A stretch of DNA of 64,000 bases from Stercorarius parasiticus (lineage: Eukaryota > Chordata > Aves > Charadriiformes > Stercorariidae): assembly GCA_013396915.1 (NCBI GenBank), contig VWZL01005057.1, positions 744,001 through 808,000 on the forward strand, in the 5' to 3' direction. Positions 49,040 to 59,839 of the stretch are shown here, one piece after another; positions within the stretch are counted from its first letter, which is position 1; every line of letters begins with the position of its first letter. The notes beneath the pieces are model-generated. The model was given only the letters and a program-made list of their open reading frames with translations. It searched no databases and was not told where the DNA came from. A program made the position numbers and the translations under genes.

Positions 49040-50040
49040 ATTTGCCCATAATTGCTTTCAGGCATCACATCTGAGGCCAGCCTTCATTAATATGTTAATT
49101 GTGCGGTCCCTCCCAGTGGATTTTTTGAAAGCTAAGAGTAAACAGAAAGGTTTATTCCCCCGCCCTTCCTCCAAGCCCTCTAAACAGAAAAATATAATTT
49201 AGATGAGATACTTGACTAGGCTCGGGTCTCCAACATGAAGGAGTGCATTTATTTCACATTTCTGGATCTGCCCAAAATAGCTGATCGGAACCTCTCTGTC
49301 AGCACAGATCAAAGGCTCATAAGGTCAGAACAAAACTGCATATTTTTTTTCAGTGTAGTTTAGAACGACTATACACATTTCCCCCATCCTATTCTGCATG
49401 GATATGCTAAATGGATAAAAAAAAAAAGCTGACATTATCAAAGTACTACAGGGAATTACCCACACACTTGCTGTTAATTAATGTGAGATGTGCAGAGGAT
49501 TTGCCCACACTGCTTTGAAAATCTCAGCTAAAACATTTTAATGGTGAGTATTTTCAGGGAGTGAAAAATAGAAGGTGCTCTGTAAAACGGGCTCCTTAAC
49601 TGTTTACTGCCTCTCTCAGCTCGAGTAGGATTTATAGAAAGGTCATTTACAGAAAAATCTTACAGAGTTCATTTTAGAGTTGTCCTGAAGACAGCCCTCA
49701 AAGCTTTCCAGTTTGGAAGGATGGAGGATAACAGGAATTAAATGGTCGGGGGTTTTTTTTAAATATTTAAATTATTTGTTGGAATTATGATTCTTCTAGC
49801 AGTTTCTCTTTCTCTGTTAGGACTGATGATAAACTGTGCAAGGAAAGGCCAGCAGCAACAAGGTGCAAAAATAATTCGCTGCCTCTTCCTTTATTTCTCT
49901 CTCCCTTTTATCCTGCCACAGGTGGGGGCAGCTTGTGAAATTACCGTAGGTTGGCTGACTGAGTAGGGGTGTTAACTGTCAGCTATAATTGCTGCGCTAA
50001 AGGCTTCCCGAGAAAAGTTTGTGCTTCTGTAACCATTGAT
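49040..50040. promoter_or_regulatory. Candidate conserved noncoding cluster (enhancer-like)
   Basis: About 1 kb of complex, repeat-free sequence with many homeodomain cores (attaatatgttaattg near 49087, TTAATTAA at 49474-49481), tightly mixed with TCF-like 'gatcaaagg' (near 49306) and 'ctgtcagctataattg' (near 49976). It contains no good open frame. It has the texture of deeply conserved vertebrate enhancers; alignment would be needed to show it. Confidence 0.25.
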
Positions 50041-53000
50041 ATCCTTCTCATCTTTTCTATAAAGTTTAACCCTTTTGGTTCCCCCTGCTGCTGACTGTCA
50101 TCTTTCCCAGTTCTCCGAGTCCTGCCCATAGACTGTATTTGTCCTCTTCACCTGTCCAGTGCGTCCTGCTTTGGCCAAAGGCTCAGCGGGCCTCTGACAT
50201 ACAGTGCATTATTCATTTCGTAGGTACAGAAAGCAGAAACTAAATCGTGCCAAGAGGGATGCTGGCTGCTTTAGGACCCATTCCAGTAAAGCCTGAGGTG
50301 CACATGTGAGCAAATAAAAACGTATGCAGGTACTTGCAACAGATAGAGAGGACTCGTACCTAGCTGCTTTTCCTTCTGTTTAAATACAACTTCAAATGTA
50401 CCTTCATCCCCAGTCCTTAGATATTCATGCTTATATTGCTCATCTTTGCAGGTTACATGGATGCAGGTTGGTCACAACAGGCATATGAGAAAATCATTTT
50501 GGCAGCCAGAAAACAAAACAGATGCCTACCTCTGCTCATTCCCTGAGCTCTTGCACACTCACCCAGTCCCATCAGATTCTTTATTACAAGTCAGGATTCA
50601 TTCAACAGCTGAAATTGTTACTCAGGTACCTCATCTTTCCTTCTCCAGATACATGATGAGTATCTGTTCCTTATACGTAATGGCATGTGCATTCAGTGTG
50701 ACTGCGCTGCCAGCCTCTGTATTTCAGGCACTGTCAATGAGATGCGGTGCCTTTATTTTTCAGCTAAATATTTCTCCTGCTTCTGGTTACCTGGATCTTT
50801 CATATATCTGTATTATCACCTTTCCAGTCCATGTGCCTGTTTGCAGAGTATTGATAAAAATTGATTTTTGTCCTGTGAGTAAATTGTAATCAGATGAAAG
50901 GAATTGCTCCTACAGGATGTATGAAGGATTTCTGTGGAAAGCAGCAGAGGACCATTGAGAGGTATTTTTCATAGCTCTGAAGACTTTCATGTAGGTTTGC
51001 TGAAGATAAGCCAGATGAGAAGTGCTGTGGACTTCATTAATAGGGACTCAGGGACTTTACATCAGTGTGGCACTTCTTCTCTAAGCTGCTATGGCGCTAA
51101 CAGAGGTGTGCTTTGTCTGCAGCTAAAACCTTGTTTGAGGTAGTACTTAATTCTTAGTCCTCTCCCCATCCCTAGCCATCCTCCATAAATTACCTTCAGG
51201 GACCCTGAGTTATTCTTTCATCAAAGCTTTATGGACAGATGTATTTTTATGTCAATCCACCCTTTGCATAGCGTGCAATGACTTTGCTTTTAGTAGTGGG
51301 GCAATGAGTGTAACTCTTCATATTTTTATGAATGCATATAATGCTGAGTCCATTTTTAGTAATTTTCCTAGTAAAGTTAATTTTACTATGCCTTTCCTGT
51401 TCAGATTTTCAAGCATACTGAGTCACACGCTAGTACTTATTATAGTAAATAAGGGTCAAGTTGCACAGAGGATCTCAATCACAGTGTCTGTGAAGCCTGT
51501 CAGGTAAGGTAGTCTTTTCCGCGAGGATCCATTTAATTCCCAGCTTTCCCATACATAAGGATGTATGCCATGTAACCGGCCCAGTTTAACAGTTTGTGTT
51601 CCTGGAATCAGGAAAAGTATCTCTCTGTGTGGTTTCCAGCATTGCCCATCTATGTCATATTTAGGAGTTCATCTGCAAAATAACTATTAAAATAGAAAAA
51701 TAGAAAAATTATAAATATGTGTCAGATTTGAGAATGAGGAAGTGTGTAGCTAGTGCTGCATTGCCCTACTTTGTGACCGTGGTCGAGGCGCACGTGCCCC
51801 TTGCTTCGCAGTGCACTGGTCAGTGCTCAAAGAAAGGACTGTCACGCTCTGACACAGACACGGCAATAATAGCTTCAAAGAATTCTTAATTTCTTAATTT
51901 CTATTCAGTGCATTAATCTTTTTCAGTTTTAAAGAAAACAATTTAAAACAATCTGGAAGGCCTGTAAAGAGTATTCTTAAATCAGTAATATTTATAGCTG
52001 CTTCATTTTTTTTAAAGTCCCTATTCTTAACAACCAATAACAGCAATTCAGTTCCAATACAGTTCCTGCCAGTAACCTTCTCCGAGGAAAAAGGATTTCG
52101 GTAAGCTTTATCACTCAGTGTAGCCAACAGAAATATTTGATACTAAGAGCAGTGGAACCAGAAATCCACTTCAGATGTCCTTCAAACAGCTAGATGAGGA
52201 ATTCAAGGGGATATGGAATAGGAAACTCAGAAAATGGAGCTTGACTTTGATACTTACTTGGTGTGATAGAGTAATTTACTCTCCATATAGATCTTGCTGT
52301 ATAAGAAAAAGGAGGAAAAAGGAAGCAGTAATGTGTCACCTTATCTAAATAAGGTACCTGTCATTCCTGAAATTCTGTTTAAACTATGATGGATGTTCTT
52401 ATTCAACACGAGAGATTTTTCCCCCACAGTGAAAGCCGATCCTTTCAAACAGAAAAGGACTACGATGAGACCGAATTTCCTGCTTATGGATGAGACTAAA
52501 CCAATGCAGAAATAGCTGCAGAGCAGATCCCCAGGGGTTCCCTTCTGACCACTTGCGATGTGTATGGCCACAGAAAAGGACAGTGATTTGAATAGAAAAA
52601 CAGCTGTGCTAATTGTCTTGCCAGAAATATCCGTATTCTTTGAAGTGGTAACATAGTCTCATGATGTGATGTGTTTATTTCCTGAGAAAATTTTGTTTTC
52701 TCTTCAGTTAATTTTGATCGACTGGTCTGTCATTCCAGAACTTAATCTTTCTGCTACTTATCCATGGTTCTGATATTAATGCTTTGCTAATTTAACTAAA
52801 GACGTTAGCTGGAAATAGATCTGCGGTATTTGCTCTCTCCCTCCACCCCCCTCCAAGCAAATGCTTTTTCTATAGCTTCTTTTCAAACGCTGTTTTTAAA
52901 ATAATTAATCTGGCCTGTGCATTGACCTATTCCTCAGTAATCTAGAGGACAGTTCTCCAAAATATGTGGTGAACCTCTTCAGCATTAAAATCATGTGCTA

Positions 53001-53777
53001 CACTATGCATATCACACAGCAAATTCAGTGCCCTTTACCTTAGACTAATATAAGTAGGTATAGTAACAAAAAAATGCTCGGGCTGTAGTAGTGTCAATTA
53101 AAACCTACTTCAGCACAGTAAACAATGTAAATTAGGCCACTTTATGCAAATAGGGCTATCTGAGAAGGCTTAATGTTAGAGTGATATGCATGGGTGTTTT
53201 GGGAAGATGAGGGGAAACAGGAATGAGCACTGACTGCCTGTATCACAAGTTGCTATTATTTTCTGTCGTTTCTGTAACCTCAGCTGGGAAGCCAGGGACT
53301 AACCCAGACACTGTAAAGCTGAAAAATATTGTTAGATACGTTAAGTCACTGAAGCCAGGAGGGATGCTCCCATGCACACTACTGATCAACCTGTTGTCAT
53401 TCTTGAAAATATAACCTTTCTAATAGATGTGGGGTTCCCTTCTTTGATGCTTGGAAACATTTGTGCTACGGCTATCCTTCAAAGTGGTGATTTTTAGGAG
53501 GGGTGATTGAGAAGATGGCTGTATATCCACGCACAAAAGAATACTTGATGATCTTTGTGTATTCTTTTGTTCAAAGTAGTTGAGTACTGTACGTACAGTG
53601 AGATGGTGTTACTCATAGGAAATAAAAACTAGTGAGGGTTTTGGCAACTCTTTCTTAGAGCCCACCCACTGGAACCACAGGCTTCGTATAAAAATGAATG
53701 AGTTGCGTTTATAGAAAACTTATTGAAAGACCTTCCTAAACTGCTTTACTGTGCCTAATGTACGCTCTTGCTCTCAG
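50041..53777. other. Noncoding DNA
   Basis: I do not call a gene here. The longest open frame (50446-50889, 147 codons, +) has no recognisable domain and a composition expected by chance. A short open piece after an acceptor-like 'tgtaacctcag' at 53273-53283 runs only 43 codons to a stop at 53412-53414. The hairpin at 53533-53570 lies here. Confidence 0.5.
53533..53570. repeat. Perfect inverted repeat, 12-bp arms, 14-base loop
   Basis: acaaaagaatac (53533-53544) and gtattcttttgt (53559-53570) are exact reverse complements around ttgatgatctttgt. Confidence 0.9.
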
Positions 53778-54092
53778 GAGCCAATTATGTTCCTGGGACA
53801 CAGCAGGGTTTTGCAGGCCTGCCTAGAAGTCCTACTTCCTGCTCTGACTGAAAATACTGCAGAAGCAAGTTCATTTACACCTCTTCGATGTGCTGTTTCA
53901 TTGTTTACACAGTATTTTCGTCAAAGAGTATGCTGCTCATTAAGCACAGGAGAACCTGACAGACAGGACCTGGAACACTTGCTATCAAATTTAGCCCAAG
54001 TCTATCTGACATCTCAGCAGGGGAAGTGGAGAGCTGAGATTGCAGTCTCTAATCTCGAGTATACAGCGCTGAAAAGAGCTGTTTCTGCATAA
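53778..54092 (+). CDS. Possible exon, product unrecognised
   Basis: An acceptor-like 'ctcttgctctcag' at 53765-53777 leads in phase 0 into 104 codons ending in TAA at 54090-54092. The peptide is helical and Leu-rich without low complexity: it opens EPIMFLGHSRVLQACLEVLL, has FTPLRCAVSLFTQYFRQRV in the middle and LEHLLSNLAQVYLTSQQGKW near the end, resembling HEAT/ARM-type helical repeats in style only. I could not match it to a family. The in-frame stop means it would be a terminal exon, and no upstream exon was found. A decayed gene or a chance frame is possible. Confidence 0.22.
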   Translation, partial: EPIMFLGHSRVLQACLEVLLPALTENTAEASSFTPLRCAVSLFTQYFRQRVCCSLSTGEPDRQDLEHLLSNLAQVYLTSQQGKWRAEIAVSNLEYTALKRAVSA

Positions 54093-57000
54093 TGCAATTC
54101 ATGCCATCAGGTATTGTACATTTTAAATCATAGATCTGTACTTCTTGAACCCCTTTTTCTAAAGTAATTTTGTTCGCTCACTGACATTTTAAGTGTTCTG
54201 TGTATGGTGCCACTAGATTATGACATTTTGATGTTCAGTTATAAATCCAAAATAGCAATTAGGGAATTACAAATTGCAGAAATCTTGCCGTTTAACTATT
54301 AATTATATTCCTTATTGTCTCAGCTAGTAAATGATTATATAAAAATGTCTCTTTAAATATAACATGCAAAACTTTGTTATAATTAGTGTATTCCTGAGAT
54401 GTCAGTCCCTACTCGATGGAACTGACTTATCTCCAGAGCCTGCTGAAGATGACAATGTTTCCATGTGAAGAACAGTGCTCAAGAGAAATGGAAGTATGTG
54501 TGTGTGATTATAACCTGGAGTCTTAGATATTGACTTGAGCTCTGGGAGATGTTGAAATTCTTGCCTGATCCAGGGCATAATGTGTCATCCTGGATTGCTG
54601 CAAGTCAGGCAAGTCTTATTCATATTACCTTTTGTGAAGAGATTTATGAAAGTGGGAATATTTTGGCTTTGATGGAATAGGATATTTCAGCAAAAGCTTT
54701 CCAAACGTGTCATGGAATGGTACCTTGGGGAGTACTGCTTGCTTTGTAGCCACAGTGCTTCAGCACTGCAGCAGAAATAGCGCTTTACAATGTCTATAGG
54801 CAAATGAAATCTCTCCTTTTGGTCCTGTTTTCTACACTGAAATTGTTCTAACGTTATTCTGCACCTAACCTACCCTGATGCTAATGTTATGTTTGACAAC
54901 GCTGCAGAGATGCGAGTAAAACTCCCAAGTAACGCTGGATGCAAAGGTGAAGTCCCCTGGGGAGCAGCTGCATGCTGATGTGCTCTCAGGAGGATAACTC
55001 TTGTTTTCAAGAGGGAAAACAAAGCTATAGTAGAGAAGGTTTAGGAAATTACTAGGAAACTCAGCCTGCTTTGGATTTCCAGCAAAATGTGGTGCTTGTG
55101 CCATGCTCCATAGATACCATTAGCTTAGATGATGTTACCTATTCCAGAATAAAAATCACTGAAATGTACGTTACACAGAAATTGAGTCGTCATCATCAGT
55201 TTCATTCTACAGGTCCTCTGTTGTTCTACAGTACTTGCCAACAAGTTATTAGAGGTCTAGCCTGGTCTCCTGTACTGAATACCCACCAGTGGCTGGAGCA
55301 CATCTTCTGGTTTGGCTTCCTCCCATGGGAATCCTGATCATGAAACTTGGTTTTTTGATTGCAGCCACTGTAGCTGTATGCTGTAGCGCAGTGTGTACCC
55401 AGTATAAAAAAATCAGTAAAACTACAAATAAACATACAGACAATTGTCTGTTATATGACGAGATCTCATGTTTGTAAGTGAAGCTCTGAATTTCATCAAG
55501 AGATCTCTGAGTGCAACATGATAGACAAAGAACTTCACTGAAATAGAAAGAAAATGTTTGCCTTTAAAGTCAGATCTCCTAACCACCTTTTCAGTGAAAC
55601 TAGCTCAGAAATAGAAAAAGAAACAGCTCGAGAGGCACATTTTCAGTCATCTTGAAATGCCCTTTTACCCTTGTAATTTACTTCCAGACAGTGCACGCAT
55701 TTTAAATGAATGCTTTGCTAAAAACTGAAAAGATGTTAAAAAGTGAAATGAATACATCGTGTTCTGAAGAAGAATTGGAGATAGAGGTCATTCGTATTAT
55801 TTCAAAAAGGTTTGTATCTCTCAGTGATTATGACAATAATCGCAATGAAATAATGGAAGCTGGGAAACAACAGTTGGAAAGCTCTGAAATAAAGCTCTTA
55901 CAGGGACCCTGGAAAAACAGGGGTGAGTTATCAAGGATACTGGGGATATTTTCTGAGTTGTGTTGTGATATAGAACAAGAAGTTCTAAGCTAGTAATGAA
56001 CTCTAGGAAGTAGCATATTGTGAAGCACTGGCTGACTCCGTGTGTGAGCAGGTCTTACTAGAGACCGGTGCCAGGTGCAGCACTGGGTGATTTGAGCTGG
56101 TAGTGTTCCATTTGTTAATGGATGCTTCAATGTCGCATATTAGAATGTTTTTAAGCTTAAAGAGAGAGAGAGAGAAAATATTTGTATATTTGTATTTCGA
56201 GGTTCTCTGATAAAGAATAATATTGTTGATTACTGTCTTTTTCAGAATTTATAGGTTGTGAAGGTAACATATGAATACATGTCAGAAACTACTCTCAAAT
56301 TACTTTTAAGACAGTACTCTTATGTATGATTTAGGAGTCATTTAATTGAATCAAGAAGCTCTGGTGATCATTTCATATGTATGATTTGACTAACATTTGA
56401 ATTATTTGCTTAGAGAAATTGAAATTATCTTAAACATTTCAAAAGGTTACGTTATGAGTCTTACGGAAAAGTAACACTGAGTGAGTAGAGCTAAGTATTG
56501 AAGTAAACCATTCAGAAGCCCTGGATTTCCTTCTAAAGGCTTTCCTCTGTCCTGTCACATTTTTGAGCAAATGAATCGGCTTTGGATGTTCAAAGTTAAG
56601 CGATTGGGATGCTTTTCTCTCCTTTTAAATCCTAATTGAATGTTATCCTTATTGTCAATATTAAAAAAACCAGAATATATATATACATGAGGAGGAAAGG
56701 GGAGAGAAGGAGCAGAAAGACCAAAGTTCAGAACAAGGAAGAACTATTAGAAAGACAGAAGAAAAGGTCCTAGCAAAGAAAGAAAAAGGAACTGTAAACC
56801 TTCTAAAAATTAGGAAGCAGTTAAAAATTAAAAGTCTTACTATACTGTGTAGCCAAACCATGCTTGCCTCCTGAGGAAGATTTAATAGAAACATGAAAGT
56901 AAATTTTAAACATTTTTAAAACCCATCGTTAAAAGTCCCCAAATTATAGCTCCGTTAAGAAAGAAGAGCACAAGAAACAAGCTTTATTGGTTTACACACT

Positions 57001-59782
57001 GCATAGATAATCCCAAAATCTGAGGAACAAGGAAGAAACACCTTCAGCATGCTTATTGTCCTTTACTTTAGAATGCGCTCTTGTTCAGACATAGTTATTT
57101 TTGTAGGAAGTTGTGACCATAAGAACTGCCATTTAACAGCAGATAGCTCCAGATAAACCACAGAAGGATGCACGTCCCATACCTACCTCATCCTGATCTC
57201 TTTTGCTACAGTTCAGTGAAAATCATGGTATAGGAGCTTTACCTCTTCCAGACTGTTCATTATCATTAGCTATGGCAACACTCAGAAATCTTCTTGAAAC
57301 ATAAATCCAAGTACATAAATTATGCCTACAAATTGACCAAGGCTATGAACCTGAAGTAAATTATTCATTTGTGGTCCAGAATAGAGGTCAATCAGACTTA
57401 GGGACTCAAAAGGTTAGCTACCAAAAGAGGAGTGGTTATCAAGGCTCCTTGAGCATTCAGAAGTTTTATTTACGTAAAAAATATAAGTATTTCTTTCTTT
57501 CCTTGTATTCCAAGGAAGAAATTGTCTCCTTCCACTCTGCCTTCAGGAAAATCTGGTTTTATTAGTGCTGTCCTGCACAAAGGTATTTTTATTTCTCTGG
57601 CTGTGTTGTGTAGTGCTTTCTGCATTCTTCAAAATGTAATGTAAATGTGAGACTATCAGTGAGAGATCAGAGTGTACAGCTCAGAGTCTTTCACATGACA
57701 AGTAGGATAACAAACCCTTAAAGAAAAATGTGTGAGAAAGGGGAGTTCTGTCTCCCTTTACGATAACACCAATCTGTAGCAACTGGTTTGAACTAGACTG
57801 TGCAAGGGATGTTGCAGGCTTCTTACACGGCCTGTAATTCTTTCCTTCTCATGGGGGGAAAAAAAAATCAAACCCCTGGCAATACACATATGTATCAAAA
57901 GCTGTCACACTTTCCAAGTTAGTCCTCCATTGCTCCGTTCCCTTGGTATTTTCCAGCGTACCTGCTTTTCAGCCGTCTGTTTTGTTTTGGATCTTGGAAG
58001 TTCAGCATCTTACTCGGGTTTTTATTTCACAAAAGTGGAAAGTGGTGTCTCCTAACTTTTTACAGGCATGTCTTTGATTAATAATCATCTCAATGAAATG
58101 GCTGTGGCAACACAGCCGTTTCACCCCTTTTTCTGCAGTTGTTTGTACATAAATTGTCACAAGGCTGCAAGGTTGGTGTGTCAAGACGTATGTGTGTTTT
58201 GATTTTTGTAAAGAATTTATAGAAATTTCTAGACTCTGCTGTATTTGCCTCAGCGGCTCTGTAGTTGAGCAAAACACACAATTCTAGAGTAAAAAATTCT
58301 AAACTTCCTGTTAAAACAGGTTTCACGTCTGACAACTCTGATTCTGAGGGTGATGCTCTCATTTACAATCATGTCACATAGACATCCACTGTTGATTATC
58401 CAAGTTTTTAAAAGCATTTTTCAACGATTTTTAACCATTTTTTTCCATAGGCCAAAGCACTGTGGGTACTCTGGACTGAAGATAACCTTTAAAATCATGC
58501 TCTCTTGCTAATATTTTATATTCTTAACAGTGAAATTATGATATGTTGTCTGCCTTTATCTCCACTGGTAAGTCATGTCTTTCAAAAAAAGATTTTATAT
58601 CTGAAATTAAATGTTCAGCAACTTTATTCTCTAATAAAGTTGTAATAATAGACATAGTATATAAAAACAAATCTGCATTATTTTGGGGGTCTTCAAGCTG
58701 AAGTTTCTTCAACTGTATTTTAAAGCACAGTATCGGACGCTAGTCATAGTTCTTTTCCTCGGTTCTGTTTTTGTACACATGTCAGAAGTCAATAATACTA
58801 TTGTTTTTACAATGTATATTAACTCATTGGGAATTTTGTTTTTCCCCTTCTCTTATTTTTGTGGATAGTGCACACGTCCTATTTGTTCACTGTCTGCTGT
58901 GTGTTACAGTCTGTTATATTTCTTAAAATACGTGACTGCACAGCAAAGAAGGAAGCCAACTGTTTGCCTAGTTCTGGCTGTTGCACTGGGTCATGCAGAC
59001 CTTCTGGAGGGAGTGCTCAGTTGCTTTCAGCAAAGGGAAAGCTCAGCCAGGAGAGGCTTTTGCAGACTAGGTTGGAGGAGGAGAGAAAGGAGCGCATCTG
59101 CAGCACAACCAAAGGTTTGGAAACTGTTAAGAACAGGGAGCAGAAAATATCACAGCAGGCTTCAGAGCTGATGGAAAAAAATCCTTTGCACTGAAGGCAT
59201 CTATCCCTTTCTTTTTAAAAAGTTCTGCTTCTCTTGTAGGCTTTTGCAAAACTGATTTGCTGATTTGCAAAACTGCAGCTACAGCAAGTGTCCAAAGGCA
59301 GGACACTGCTTAGATCTTCATTTGCCTCTATTGGTCTTGCCTCATATTCAGTCAGGTTTCATTATGCAGATTTCTTCATAGTATTTTTACTTTTCTTTTT
59401 TTTTTTCTGTGTTGCCCTCTGTTTCTGTTTTTTTGCTAACCCAGACTAATGTTACATTTTGTTGTTTAGTTTTCAAAATTTACAATCTGGTCCAGTTTCA
59501 TTCTGGTTTGGTTTTGTTTGTTGTTTTGTTTTTTTTTTTCCCCCCACATTTTAATAGCTTTCTATAAGTTTAAGCTGTCTAGTGATCTTTTTCAGTTATG
59601 AGTCTTTGATCCCCTTTACCATCTGGCCTTGGATGAGCAATTCCACAAATGGTTTAAAACTACATGTTTGCCTCAGCATAATCGAATCTATTAAATCTCT
59701 CTGTTCTTGGTTTTTCATATGAAGCAGATAACTTCCAGAAGTTGTATTATTTTTAGGAGTGTAGCATTCTATAAATTTCTGT
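54093..59782. other. Noncoding, AT-rich DNA
   Basis: No supported gene. The open frame 55706-55993 (95 codons, acidic) has a stop immediately before its first ATG and no recognisable domain. Two frames overlap at 58859-59194 in a slightly GC-richer patch. A (AG)7 repeat lies at 56161-56174 and a purine-rich patch at about 56690-56800. Confidence 0.5.
56161..56174 (+). repeat. (AG)7 microsatellite
   Basis: Seven perfect ag units. Confidence 0.95.
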
Positions 59783-59839
59783 AACTGATAACTCAGTCTT
59801 TAACTGATAATTCAATCTTCATCTGATAACTGAATTGAT
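59783..59839 (+). repeat. 19-bp tandem repeat, three diverged copies
   Basis: The units 59783-59801, 59802-59820 and 59821-59839 share the core ctgataa followed by a cag/caa-type segment. The first two differ at 3 of 19 positions; the third is more diverged. Confidence 0.7.

Noticed and set aside
50446..50889. 147-codon open frame on the + strand
   Set aside because: It begins near a 'catctttgcag' acceptor-like site, but the peptide shows no domain, repeat or signal, and mixed composition typical of chance frames.
55706..55993. 95-codon acidic open frame on the + strand
   Set aside because: A TAA stop directly precedes the first ATG, and the nearest acceptor-like ag (about 55686) would enter through that stop in this frame. 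I do not recognise the product.
58859..59194. Lys/Glu-rich C-terminal frame of 111 codons on the + strand
   Set aside because: A second + frame overlaps it (58899-59171), and there is no domain or splice evidence. It could be part of a noncoding transcript, but nothing shows that.
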